A DNA stretch of 64,000 nt from contig NC_134032.1 in NCBI RefSeq assembly GCF_964204645.1, forward strand, positions 1,576,916-1,640,915, in the 5' to 3' direction. Both the position numbers and the translations under genes were made by a program. Of the stretch, positions 12,384 through 24,215 are shown piece by piece; the stretch's first letter is position 1; the number at the start of each line of letters is the position of its first letter. Under the pieces are notes generated by a model. It ran no database searches. It was given only the letters and a program-made list of their open reading frames with translations, and had not been told where the DNA came from. The DNA comes from Tubulanus polymorphus (lineage: Eukaryota > Nemertea > Palaeonemertea > Tubulaniformes > Tubulanidae).

Positions 12384-13714
12384 GTGAGCGCAATTTTACC
12401 TGGCGACAATATTGACCTCCCCAAATACATGGTTTCTCGGAGACACGGGAGACCCCGGTAGTGAGAGACCTCGCCAGTGATGGTGAGACTCTGGCCAGAA
12501 CTGTAATAGTTTCATCAGCAGCGTTGTGGTCACAGTTATCTGCTGACGAACTGATGAAGAGATAATAGAAATATCATAAACTCTCGCCGTTGCTACAGAG
12601 AATAATCAGCGAATCGATTAAGTGTCGTATGCTGCACGGGCGCCAAGTGTTGAAGTAGGGATTAGCGTTAGTACAGATTGAATCCCCGACTCCGCTGTTC
12701 TCGACCGACGCATTCTCTATTATCAGTCAAAACAAATATTGCCGTCACTTAGACGACGCTAACGACTGCGCCATAGAATAAAACCAGTAATCAAGGATTG
12801 CCCAACAAACGCGAGTATAATCTGGGTGACATCTTCAACTATCATCGATTCGTATGCGGCTGATTCTAGTCGATGATGCGAGAACTCATGTGGAACTGCT
12901 ACAGATGTTTGTAACTGATCGACCCCCCGCAACGACGACAACTCAGTCGATCGACTGGTCCCGGTGTCGTCTGTCTTCCTGTAGCGACCGATCAATAAAT
13001 AAATCAATAATCGATACCGACGGCGTTCGCACTTTATACACCATACACCGTACATCATAACCAGCGAATATCAATCGTAGAGTAACGGATTGAGATACGG
13101 CGAATACTGAACCCACGTGAGGCTGTCTGTCTGCTCAAATTCCTTGCTGCCTCAAGGTGAAAACGTCTTCCAATAATCAATACCATTTACATTTATATTC
13201 ACTCCAACTCAACCTAGTCTCACAAGTAAATTACACAGGCCCGAAAGCCCACTTGTGACGTCAGTGACATGCGCAGTCACGTCGCCGTATATGCCTATAT
13301 TTACACAGTCACGGGAAGTGACGTCACACAGTTGCAGATGTGATATTGACGTCACGCGTTTCGCGGAAGTGAAAAAGTATCCGTGAATATTAATAAAACG
13401 CCTTATCGCGATTTATGAAATTCCATGCAATATCTCTCTCGCAATATCAATATCTCTCTCGCAATATCAATATCTCTCTCGTTGACTGAGAATGATTTTC
13501 TAATAAAATATCCAGATAAATCGATAACTATCGCAGATATACTTGGCACTTGTACAGTAAGAGTTAGACTACGATCGGACGGTGATGATGATAGTAGTTG
13601 TGCCGAAGAGGCACAAGAAGTAAGTTGAGCCCCTAGTATAAATAAATATTCATTGAAAATGTTTATCGTGTCTGAAAGAGACTCTTCACTCAAACGCGCA
13701 GTTCGTGCATACTG
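12384..13714. other. Gene-free interval
   Basis: Unique sequence. Around 13250-13360 there are several TGACGTCA-like CRE-type motifs (GTGACGTCAGTGAC, TGACGTCAC) in about 100 bp. No gene start could be tied to them. Confidence 0.4.
13433..13485. repeat. Short 20-bp tandem repeat
   Basis: ATATCTCTCTCGCAATATCA repeated about 2.5 times. Confidence 0.8.
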
Positions 13715-14320
13715 CTGGAGAGAGGGAGAGCCACGAGAGGGAGAGCCACGAGAGGGTGAGCCACGAGAGCTAGGAGAGGGAGAGCCAGGAGGGGGAGATG
13801 GAGAGCCAGGAGAGGGAGGGAGAGAGCCAGGAGAGGGAGAGGGAGAGCCAGGAGAGGGAGAGCCAGGAGAGGGAGAGCCAGGAGAGGGAGAACCAGGAGA
13901 GGGAGAACCAGGAGAGGGAGAGCCAGGAGAGGGAGAGCCAGGAGAGGGAGGGAGAGAGCCAGGAGAGGGAGAAGGAGAGCCAGGAGAGGAAGAGAGAGAG
14001 GGGAGAGGAGAGGGAGAACCAGGAGAGGGAGAACCAGGAGAGGGAGAGGGAGAGCCAGGAGAGGGAGAGCCAGGAAAGGGAGAGCCAGGAGAGGGAGAGG
14101 GAGAGCCAGGAGAGGGAGAGGGAGAGCCAGCCGAGGGAGAGGGAGAGCCAGGAGAGGGAGAGCCAGGAGATGGAGAGGGAGAGCCAGGAGAGGGAGGGGG
14201 AGAGCCAGGAGAGGGAGAGCCAGCCGAGGGAGAGGGAGAGCCAGGAGATGGAGAGGGAGAGCCAGGAGAGGGAGAGGGAGAGCCAGGAGAGGGAGAGAGA
14301 GGGAGAGGGAGAGGGAGATT
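13715..14320. repeat. Polypurine satellite (GGGAGAGCCAGGAGA type), about 600 bp
   Basis: The plus strand is almost all purine, with an imperfect 15-bp period and only CC interruptions. Long ORFs on both strands (EGEP or PSPGS repeats) follow from the repeat and are not taken as genes. Confidence 0.93.
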
Positions 14321-15419
14321 AATCATGTACAGCATCAATAAGGGGATGAATTTACAATTGACAGCGAATCACGTGGTGCTATGCGGCACCTTAGACCAGA
14401 TATTAATAATCGTTTATCAATTGCGAACGTCATTTGCGAATGTGTTAAGAACATTAAACACGCGCCTCCCGTTAACACTTCTATAAACCGCGATCAATAA
14501 TCAGGGATGTACGTGGCATCGATGCCAACTGTCTGTGGAGGAAATCAGGGATGTGGCAAAAATACCTGCATCACTCTGGTAATGATATCCTCATAGATTC
14601 CAATAAGATTCTGTTTTTGTATTTTTCATGTTTGATCATTGATGATGTTACTAAATTGGACCGTAAACTGGTCCCAAACTAGGGGTCCAGGAACAACGTG
14701 TCCACTGGGGAAATGGTTTTTGAATTGCCAAAAAATCTGGCAACTTCAATATTCAACGCCCCAGGTAAACAAATACACAATGAACTTGAAACTCGCCACA
14801 ATCATAGAACATACCATGAGCTACAATTTTGCTACAGATTGCCTAGGTCCCTACTCACTGGGACAAAAGTGTATAATTAAGTCGCAAACAGTTCTCCAGG
14901 AAACCATTTCCACATGCGAGACCGGGTCCCTGTAGAAACGCTGGAATTTGATCCACATCTTCCTAAGTGGAACCTGGTTTCAGACAGTATTAGTTGTGTT
15001 CATACCTATTTTTCAGTTTTCTCAGTTACTGTTACAGTTTTACTATCATGATGTTTTCTGTTGTGTGGGTTTTCGTCAAGGAGATACAGTGTGTCTGTCT
15101 CTCTTTTACGTCGCCTTCGATTCAATGAAATCACCTCTTCCCAACATTGTCGTCGTAACGGCCACTAAACGGTTGCCATGGAGACCGGTAACAGCGTTTC
15201 GGAGCCTCCTGTAAGAATAATATTAATAGAGATCAATGCCAGCGATATTTTAACAGTTCTTTTTTTTTCTAACGAGAAACGGGAAAATATACGAAACCCC
15301 TTCCACCCATAACACACAGTATTACCCTACCGAGATCGATCGGATCTACAACCTCAGGATTTAAGCCCAGCATTCTGACTACTTAAGACAGTTTGGAAAT
15401 TTGTCTGCTATCAGATTCA

Positions 15420-15540
15420 CAAAAAGTGAACTCAAATTTTTGGTGTTATTGCTAATTGGTTACTTCATGTTTTCAATGAGGACAACATTTCAAACTTAAC
15501 CGTTTTAGGCTTAAACTTTGTTCGTGAAACTGGGCTCTGG
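15420..15540. mobile_element. Short palindromic MITE (CCCAGTTTCAC ends), copy 2
   Basis: Reverse-orientation relative of 266-396, ending GTGAAACTGGGCTC right where the 19-bp minisatellite begins. Confidence 0.6.
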
Positions 15541-15862
15541 TCATCAGTCAGTGTGGTGGTGACCAGTCAGTGTGGTGGTGACCAGTCAGTGTGGTGGTGA
15601 CCAGTCAGTGTGGTGGTGATCAGTCAGTGTGGTGGTGACCAGTCAGTGTGGTGGCGACCAGTCAGTGTGGTGGTGACCAGTCAGTGTGGTGGTGACCAGT
15701 CAGTGCGGTGGCGACCAGTCAGTGTGGTGGTGACCAGTCAGTGTGGTGGTGACCAGTCAGTGCGGTGGCGACCAGTCAGTGTGGTGGCGACCAGTCAGTG
15801 TGGTGGCGACCAGTCAGTGCGGTGGCGACCAGTCAGTGCGGTGGCGACCAGTCAGTGCGGTA
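15541..15862. repeat. 19-bp minisatellite, about 17 copies
   Basis: Unit GACCAGTCAGTGTGGTGGT with C/T variants. It starts immediately after the short MITE at 15420. Confidence 0.95.
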
Positions 15863-16077
15863 GCTCGTTGTCAAGGAATGCTCTTTTTACCAACAGGCCT
15901 ACGATTCTCATATAAAGTAATTCTCTTTTCACACCAATCAAAAATGGCGGCAGTGTAATGTCGTGTTTGTTATCGGTTTATGAATTGATTCGTTCATCTT
16001 CGGTTACAACTTTAGTCTACTAACTGCAAGATGGATTTGAAAACGAAATTATTTACTGATTCGGATTCGAACTCAAC

Positions 16078-16400
16078 CAATGAACACCAACTATCGTCCA
16101 GTTGAGTCAATGAACACCAACTATCGTCCAGTTGAACCAATGAACACCAACTATCGTCCAGTTGAGCCAATGAACACCAACTATCGTTCAGTTGAGCCAA
16201 TGAACACCAACTATCGTCCAGTTGAGCCAATGAACACCAACTATCGTCCAGTTGAACCAATGAACACCAACTATCGTCCAGTTGAACCAATGAACACCAA
16301 CTATCGTCCAGTTGAGCCAATGAACACCAACTATCGTCCAGTTGAGCCAATGAACACCAACTATCGTCCAGTTGAACCAATGAACACCAACTATCGTCCA
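16078..16400. repeat. 30-bp minisatellite, about 11 copies
   Basis: Unit CCAATGAACACCAACTATCG plus TCCAGTTGAG; A/G variation at the last base. The 30-bp period is a multiple of three, giving 10-residue repeats in open frames on both strands. Confidence 0.95.
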
Positions 16401-17148
16401 ACCAACGCCAGACCAAACTCAACCGCCCGAAGCTGAGGTGTGTTCAGTTGCCACGACGTCTGAATGTTTGACAATCGGCGATTCTAACTGCCACCGCCTT
16501 ATATTGACTGCAAATACGTTCGTACGAATGGGTTTATATCGGGCGCGACTGCTCGTGAAATTAGTCAACACCTATAAACCTTGACAACTCGTTAGTTCGT
16601 GAGAGACAAATAACATATCTCTCCAGAATGATATGACGAAACCTGTGAATATCTTACTCAGCCACTCCCCAGCTGCAAATATAAACGTATCCAGCCACAT
16701 CTCGCCTCGGAAAGGAAAAAGTAAAAGCATAATGACATTGAATGAAGTTACATTCCTCGTAAACAGATACGTGTTTTTTGTGATAACTAGCGCACAGACT
16801 CCATTAAGGCCGAGTCGACGTGTCAGTCTTCATTTGTAGAAATTAATTCTAAACAGCATAAAAACACTTAGTTGGAATTATATACTAATTGAGCCGCTTC
16901 GATCAAAATTAAATCGTGAACATAGAAATTGCTGCCTTTTCGGAGATTTCAATATCAATTCGCATATGTCTGATGTACAAGATGATGTTTGATAAACCTG
17001 AAGCAGCTGCTGCCTCAATAGAGTTATCTAGACGGGGAGTTTACGTCCGGTATTCTATTCTATTTTCCAGTCATTTTGTTTGGTGATCGAGGAAACAACT
17101 CAAGTGAACAAAATCAAGACAAGAGACAATTTATTTTTGTGAATGTAA

Positions 17149-17368
17149 GGCTAAAAAAAATTGATACCTTGTTTCTCCGCTCTGCTGAGCTTAAATGTTG
17201 ACCCGGCCGGCCGCCTATCTACCCCATACATTACTTTTTTTTAAATCGTGATCAATTTTACCACAACAGACCCGGCCGCTATAGAAATGAACTGTTTACA
17301 AATTTTATCATATTTTACAAAAATGACCCGGCCGCTGCGGAGAAACAAGGTATCATTTTTGTTTAGCC
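17149..17368 (-). mobile_element. PIF/Harbinger-like MITE, copy 2
   Basis: Same family as 584-806 in reverse orientation, near identical, with TAA at both edges. Confidence 0.85.
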
Positions 17369-17881
17369 TAATATGGATTTATCTTCCATTATGAAACAGC
17401 AGCCAGTAACTGGTCGACAGTTTACAAGTAGTCCTGTCATCATCTTTTTATTGATACATCACGTTTTGATAAATCGTTCCCATTAATAAATTCTAAAACT
17501 AATTAAGTATAAATAGTAATAAACCATGGTCTTTTGAAATCAATAAGACGTAAAAATTGTTTATGTGAAAAAATTCTTACGGATGCTCGTTAGCATAGTA
17601 GATATTCAAATATAAAAACTTGTAAAACTGTGCAGAGAAATCTTATTTCCGCTGAGCATCTTATTATCGGCTTCTAATGATTCTAATGATATGAAACAGA
17701 CATGGAAAATGATTAAGTAAGGCTTAAACATAAATTTTAAAGAATGTTCTGCATAACAAGTTCAAATGAAAACTTCTTGAATATACATGTACTCAAGTAC
17801 AGTGTACATACTTGTAGTAACATATTTCAATTCCAAGAAAGGTTTGGGTGCTGATGAAATAAACACAAAGTAACTGAACTG

Positions 17882-17993
17882 AGGGTCCAGTTCCACAGTT
17901 GTGAGTTAAGATTTGACCCTGGGTTAAAACATTGAAAATGAACTAACTTTAACTCAGAGTTAACTCTAACTCACAACTGTGGAACCGGGTCCT
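17882..17993. mobile_element. Short palindromic MITE (GTCCAGTTCCACAG ends)
   Basis: About 112 bp, GGGTCCAGTTCCACAGTTGT / ACAACTGTGGAACCGGGTCC. Relatives at 33180-33580 and 53168-53674. Confidence 0.65.
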
Positions 17994-18133
17994 GATTTTT
18001 GACTAAGGATCCTCTCTTCTTTCCTGTTTATCTTTATTCTGTCTCGTTTTTCAACACAAGTTTTAACAGACTAGGATTGATCCCGACGAATCGAAAAACG
18101 CTAGAATTCGACCTTTATATATTACCGGCCTAA

Positions 18134-18353
18134 GGCTAAACAAAAATGATACCTTGTTTCTCCGCAGCGGCCGGGTCATTTTAGTAAAATATGATAAAAT
18201 TTATAAACAGTTCATTTCTATAGCGGCCGGGTCTGTTATGGTGAAATTGATCACGATTTTTTAAAAAGTAATGTATAGGGTAGATAGGCGGCCGGCCGGG
18301 TCAACATTTAAGCTCAGCAGAGTGGAGAAACAAGGTATCAATTTTTTTTGGCC
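18134..18353 (+). mobile_element. PIF/Harbinger-like MITE, copy 3
   Basis: Same family as 584-806, flanked by TAA on both sides. Its right end reads GGCC. Confidence 0.85.
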
Positions 18354-18709
18354 TAAAATCTTGTTCATCACCTTCTAACGGGATTTAATTCGCGAATAAA
18401 GACTCATGTAAATAACTGCAGTATTTCGTCTGTTCCGTACGAGGGAAGAAAAGATGCCCTTTTTATCACGACACACATGATACGGTTTAGTGGTAAAAGT
18501 GCAGATCCGCACCTCTCGTGATTGACGCAATCTGCTGAATGACAGAATCCTGGCTAAAATCTTTCTACTCTCTCACTCAGTCTAGTGAAGATATCTTAAA
18601 ATTAGCCAATGGCAATGTACTGAATTGCTGATGACATTTCGAATCCGAAACAATGATATTTCATGTAATTGATTGAACTGTTTACGCGGAGAGGTACCTG
18701 CACTTTTAC

Positions 18710-18854
18710 CTTTAGGGCCTCCTCTCCTGCGCGATCCGGTTTGATTTTTAAGACTGGAGGGATTATACACAAGCACAGAATCGAACGTATCCTCCTCGCT
18801 GAATGAGAGAGACGCGTTGTTGTTATTGTATCTGCTGCTGTCAGTACTCAGCAT
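18710..18854 (-). CDS. Orphan candidate first coding exon, unidentified protein
   Basis: An open frame from ATG at 18854 encodes about 48 residues (MLSTDSSRYNNNN..., then SFSEEDTFDSVLVYNPSS and a basic GSRRRGGPKG stretch). It ends at a good donor, AAAG|GTAAAAG, at 18709. A second possible donor lies a few bases further on. The composition looks like protein rather than repeat. Its phase (1) does not join the SLCO4 exon at 4934, so it would start another minus-strand gene whose remaining exons I could not find between 5 and 18.6 kb. I do not recognise the product. Confidence 0.25.
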
Positions 18855-18859
18855 CTCTG

Positions 18860-21800
18860 AGTGTTCCAGAGATACCCAAACCGCGCAGCCTGTATTAGAT
18901 GCAGGACTTGTCTAATATTAATACTAAAACGCTATGGAAAGATACCTATATGAAAGTACGTACCTAAACGGCGAATCCCGAGCTAGATCTAATCCCAGTT
19001 TTATAATCTATGGTGATTTTGTCTCTACGTGTTAATACACGTTGTATCTATCATCTAGTAAAATGGCTCTCTGATATTGAGTGCCATCTAGTGTTAGATT
19101 CAGCGCACCTGCCGAGTGAGCAGCAACGATCGAGTGTCTGGGAGTTTGAACATAGGGATTTTAACCGTTCCAGGGCCTCGTGTGCAAGGTCTATTTTCTT
19201 CACCAGTTTTAGTGTCACAGTCGACTTAGTCGCTTACCCGTATGTCTACCCTAGATCTCGTAGGATCATCTCGTCGATTAGAAGATTAAATAGAAAAGGG
19301 AATCTGTTTTTTTTTTTCAAATATTGTCATCAGAAATGGAAAATTTTCATTTGTGACTGTCGTGATATCATCCACAACTTAAAAAACCTTACTTACTATG
19401 GCACTGTAGGATATAAATATATCATTCCATCTAAACGGTATTCATCAGTATTACTGTATATATGTAGTGTAGAGCTTGTTGTATTTTGAGGGAATGAGAA
19501 ATATATTTTCAAATTTCATCTTCGTCTTAATGTATTGCATGTTAAGCTCTGGCAAACCTCTCAGGATCCTAAAGCTTCATTTTTTTCAGATTTTCTGGGG
19601 GAGGGCCTCCGTACAAGGGTTTCGCACCTTGCGCTCGTTTATGGAACGGTCACGTTGCGTCAAAGTCATTACCATTTTCAAATTGAGAGGGCTGTCAAAT
19701 TCCGCCCCCTGACCTTGACAAGATAGAATAACTGTGCTGAGATTTGACGCAACCTCGAGAAAATTCCGTGCAGTGAGAAAACTAGAATTGTCTCTTGCAA
19801 TTTTTCTAGATGCGGGAGATGACATCCTGGTCGCATCTTTGATCGGCCATCGTAACAGTGACTTCTTCCAGCTACTCACGATATCAGTATCTTAGGACGA
19901 AACGGCCTTGAGATTTTGGTAATAAAAGGACGACTCCGCCTTGGGTAATAAAGAACCTCACTTGCCGGATGGCGCCCGACGTGAACGCGTCATTTTCACC
20001 GAAGAATATCAAAACAAAATCAGCATGTAAAATATTTGCATTTTGGTTATGGCTTCCAGAGACTTGGGAGGGGAGACTGGTTGCCTGTCAAATACAGGCG
20101 ATGCAGAGAACACGGAACGTCTGATCTGGTTGTCGGAACCCCGAGACATGGTCACGTTTCTCGCAGACGCAGTGAGGAAACATCCAGAAACACTATTTCT
20201 GTCTCCTGTTTAACGTGTTTCCCTGAGTGTCTGTACAACAATCTGGTCCGTCACGTTGTCAGGAAACCGAGCAAAACTCGAAACATTTTAAAACTCTTTG
20301 ATGGATATGAATGCATTGACGTGACGCCTCGCCTCGCCTCGGTTTTTGGTTGAGAACCCGTGCCTGGTGGCCGAAAACGAACAACAAGGACAAGTTAGAT
20401 GACGCCCGTGTGATGTAAAGAAAAAGAAATTGCGTAAGGACTCTCAGAAGCAAGCGAATCTGAGATCTTGAGTTAGGGGGTGGATTTAGAAGGTTGTATC
20501 GTATGGTATCGGGGTATGAACCCGGCAGAGTCTCAGGCGCGGATCCAGACTATCGCACATGCAGCACGTGCGGTAGTCGCAGTTTTCAAATGCCAGTGAA
20601 AAATTTTTGTTTCGGGAAAAAAGTAAATAAAAAGGAACACAATTTGTGCGCCATAAAAAAATAATTGCCTTTCTGTACTAGGACTAAAGCAAAATGTGAA
20701 TGAAAGTAAATTGCCCAAAATCAATCTAGGGCATTTTCCTCTACTCAAAAGGGCACTATTCTAAAAAGAGACATTATTGTTGCTCTATAAATCTAATCGA
20801 AAAAGGGCAAATTTCGCCAAAAATCTAAAAAAGGCACAAGCAAATTGAATGTTATGGCAAAAAGTGGCATGATACCAATAAATAGCACTCAAACTCAAAT
20901 TCGCTCGCTGGACATTAATACTGGCCCTTTTCAAAGTTGGTGCCTTTTTTCACTGTTCTGTAGTCACCGAATGGCCCAGGCTGGATCCGCGCTGAGTCTG
21001 TCTCACTCTCAGTGGCCTAGTGCCCGGCCTGGCCCGTTGCGCTTTTGGCCAAGGTCGAGTTGAAACGTGGAGTATGATCGGCCTGCGCTCAGACTAATAA
21101 ACCAACTCACCTCTCCTTCTCGTTATCAAGTGCCCTATTAGGACAACTCGCAACTTACGACAGATCACAATCGACCGCCCGCCCGAAGTCACTCGGGCCC
21201 TACTATATCAGATGCTGGTCCAAAGTCGTAAAAGTCCGCGTAACGTTCCGAAACCAAAACCGCTATTTACCCGCAACCAAATAAACAGCAGCCATTTTGT
21301 ATTTCATTTCCGGGTTGAAAGAAAATTGCTCGAAAATTGGATTGTGAAATTTGGATTTGAGGGATTGTTGCGGTTTTGTCGATGTTTAAATAGCCTTTCA
21401 TTAACAGAAACAGAAACGGATTTTTCAACTTCGAATAATTGGAACCATTTTTAATGAGTTTCAGTGAGTATCTATAGCTTTGAATCGAGTTTCATTCATT
21501 TTTATTTGGATGGATGTCATTCTGTCCTGACATTCGTTATAGAGTTGAAGTTCGACTGACTGGAGTATGGCAGACACTAGGTCTGACATGATTACTACGT
21601 TCGTTCGAGAAAACTTCGAATTTATTTTGTGTTTCGCAGACTTTTTACTTGACAATAGAAAGATATTTGATAAATCACCAAATGTATTCGTACTACTGCC
21701 CTGGGTTCTGGCCTAATTCGATAATTAATGTCAAAAACTCAGTAGTGAAAATGAAGAAATAGAAAAACAAATGAAATTCACTTTTTGATCGGTGAAGTGA

Positions 21801-21872
21801 AGATCTGTGTGATCAAAAATGAAAGAAATTAGGCCTAATTTTTCTGTATAACAAAAATGATTTAGAGGATAA
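18860..21872. other. Gene-free interval
   Basis: Unique sequence. ORFs at 19010, 19476, 20036 and 21212 lack recognisable protein features. The stretch 21120-21310 (GC-rich, GCAGCCATTTTGTATTTC) could include a transcription start, perhaps the noncoding first exon of RNF19, but this is a guess. Confidence 0.35.
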
Positions 21873-22324
21873 GGGTCATCCTTATTACCGAGATGACGTA
21901 TCTTACCGAGATGAACCGAGACGAACCGAGATGAAATGAAATATAGCATATTTATTTATTTCTTATCGATTTTAACACTTGAAATCATGTTATATCAGTA
22001 ATAAATACCTTCTAGAGTCATATTTTATATATTTTTTTTATTTAAAAAAATTTTGACTTCAAATACGTAAACTCGGTTAGCAGATAAAATTTCATTGAAT
22101 TTGATTGATCGACGATCTTATCTCGGTGGAGTTAAGTGATTTTTCTACAAAAATATCCCACAAAATATGTAAAATATGACTCCAGCAGGCATTTATTACT
22201 GATAAAATATGATCTCAATGGTAAAAATCGATAAGGAATAAATAAATATGTCATATTTAATTTCACCTCGGTTGATCTCGGTTCATCTCGGTAAAATACG
22301 TCATCTCGGTAATAAGGATGACCG
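21873..22324. mobile_element. hAT-like foldback MITE, copy 1
   Basis: A 452-bp near-palindrome whose arms start GGTCATCCTTATTACCGAG. The 8-bp sequence GAGGATAA flanks it on both sides (21865-21872, 22325-22332), the TSD length of hAT elements. No coding sequence is inside. Confidence 0.8.
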
Positions 22325-22451
22325 GAGGATAATTGATTACAAATTGAACGTATGGCCTAATCTGATGTCTATTTCAACCTGACTTAGACTTGATAACACG
22401 CGACCTAGCTCAGTCAGTTTCAATACCTGAAATATATAGGTTAGAAATGAC

Positions 22452-23135
22452 CGGTCATCCTTATTACCGAGATGTCATATTTTACCGAGATGAACCGAGA
22501 TGAAATGAAATATAACATATTTATCACGATTGGTAGAACACTATATCCGTGTTGACGACGATGAGGAGAGAATCCCACAATGATAATAAAAAGTCCGAAA
22601 ATGAAACTTCGAGATAGTAGTTTATTTCAACGTTTCGACTATATCCTAATAGTTATTCCTGAAGATGACTATTAGGATATAGTCGAAACGTTGAAATAAA
22701 CTACTATCTCGAAGTTTCATTTTCGGACTTTTTATTATCATTGTGGGATTCTCTCCTCATAACATATTTATTTATTCCTTATCGATTTTAACAATTGAAA
22801 TCATATGATATCAGTAATAAATGCCTGCTGGAGTCATATTTTACACATTTCGTCGGATATTTTTGTAGAAAAATAACTTTTAACTTTACCGAGATGAGAT
22901 CGTCGATCAATCAAATTCAATGAAATCTTATCTGCTAACCGAGGTTACGTATTTGAAGTCAAAATTTTTTTTTATAAAAAAGATATGTAAAATATGACTC
23001 TAGAAGGTATTTATTACTGATATAACATGATTTCAAGTGTTAAAATCGATAAGAAATAAATAAATATGCTATATTTCATTTCATCTCGGTTCATCTCGGT
23101 AAAATACGTCATCTCGGTAATAACAAGGATGACCC
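22452..23135. mobile_element. hAT-like foldback MITE, copy 2, itself interrupted
   Basis: Same family as 21873-22324, flanked by the 8-bp repeat GAAATGAC (22444-22451, 23136-23143). It is inserted in an older mariner-like palindrome and is split by a further foldback at 22525-22758. Confidence 0.8.
22525..22758. mobile_element. Foldback element with 13-bp TSD, possible Penelope-like inverted dimer
   Basis: A 234-bp element: unpaired left end CACGATTGGTAGAACAC..., then two inverted arms joined by a short loop (TATTCCTGAAGATG). ATAACATATTTAT flanks both sides (22512-22524, 22759-22771). The uninterrupted relative at 21873 shows the empty site. The arm contains CTGAAGA, a 6-bp stem and GAAAC. 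Confidence 0.7.
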
Positions 23136-23767
23136 GAAATGACTGGCAGTTGAGCAAAAATCATTTTAATCCATTTTAATCTGTATTGAAGGATAACCAA
23201 AAAATCTTCATTGATAGTAGTAGCATGATAGAAAAAGACAGGGGCGTTGGAAGCTATTTTAATTAACTGCGACCACTTGCCGATTTTCGACAGGTTTTTA
23301 TAAATATTGCTGCTTCAATTTCTTCAAAAACATGATCAATATTCGAAGAAAAAAAACTCATTCAATAAATTATTGCCACGCGCCGGAGTTGCCGCAGTTC
23401 CAACGCTATTGAAGAAACGCCATGTAGGCATGGAAACATATTGTTGAACATTCAAATAATGGCGTCACTTTTCTTCTATTCCATCGCCTTTCAATGACAG
23501 CCTTTTCGCAATCATTCAGTTCGGTGTAAGATGGATTTAAAAACTCATCGTTTTAGTTCGACCGACAGCCCATTCTCGTACGACCACCTGATGTCTCCTC
23601 TCATTTCAAGCGAAACTTGAAATAGACATGTATTAGTATGGATTGCGTGCAAGCCGCGCTCTCTAATTCGGCATGGACCAAATTTGACGCAGACTTGAGA
23701 ACAAATTTAGCCCATGCCTAATTAGAGAGCGCGTTCACATGTAAACAACTAACTTGATACTAAACAA

Positions 23768-24048
23768 CCCTTTCAGTGCGTCTACACCGCAGTGCCGTGT
23801 ATAAATCGGTGATAGATTTTGCTAGTACACCGCACTGCGGTGTATTGATGTAATTAGTAATTATCTCTCTTGAAAGATGGCAGTACGTGTCAAACATAGT
23901 GAAATACTAGTAACTAACGATACACTGCACCGCGGTGTAGACGCACTATAGTGCTGTTCCCGTAATTCAACACACTAGGGCGGAATTTTTCAAAGTTTTT
24001 AAATTATCTCCAGTACTACAGGATATTAATTAGTCGGCACTGAAAGGG
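23768..24048 (+). mobile_element. piggyBac-like MITE, copy 1
   Basis: About 281 bp with ends CCCTTTCAGTGC / GCACTGAAAGGG. It has the internal palindromic CACCGC..GCGGTG motifs of this family. Flanks are ACAA/TTGA rather than TTAA, so its edges have mutated. It splits a foldback repeat (around 23640-24215) whose arms share ctctaatt.ggcatgg. Confidence 0.75.
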
Positions 24049-24215
24049 TTGAACAAAGCGAAGTTGGTCACTTCCCTTTGTTTAAGCATTTCTTAGTATC
24101 GAGTAAGTGGTTTACGTGTGAACGCGTTCTCTAATTAGGCATGGGCCAAATTTGACTCGCGCCTGCTCCGTGCCAATTTGGCCCGGGCCCAAATCCTCTC
24201 CGTGTGATCGCGGCT

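Larger units (their letters stand above)
14323..17148. other. Repeat-dominated gene-free interval
   Basis: Holds the short MITE, the 19-bp and the 30-bp arrays. ATGGATTTGAAAACGAAATT at 16031 opens a short frame that stops in the first 30-bp unit. Nothing else is supported. Confidence 0.4.
22365..23629. mobile_element. Old Tc1/mariner-like palindromic MITE, split by nested insertions
   Basis: Outer ends ATGTCTATTTCAACCTGACTT (left) and TTGAAATAGACAT (right) match the intact copies at 29495, 41024 and 47575. The body is diverged and holds the hAT-like copy 2. Confidence 0.65.

Noticed and set aside
13403-14486. A 311-codon Pro/Ser/Gly ORF (minus) and a 277-codon Glu/Gly ORF (plus), collagen- or mucin-like
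   Set aside because: Both come from one polypurine satellite, open on both strands, without flanking exon signals.
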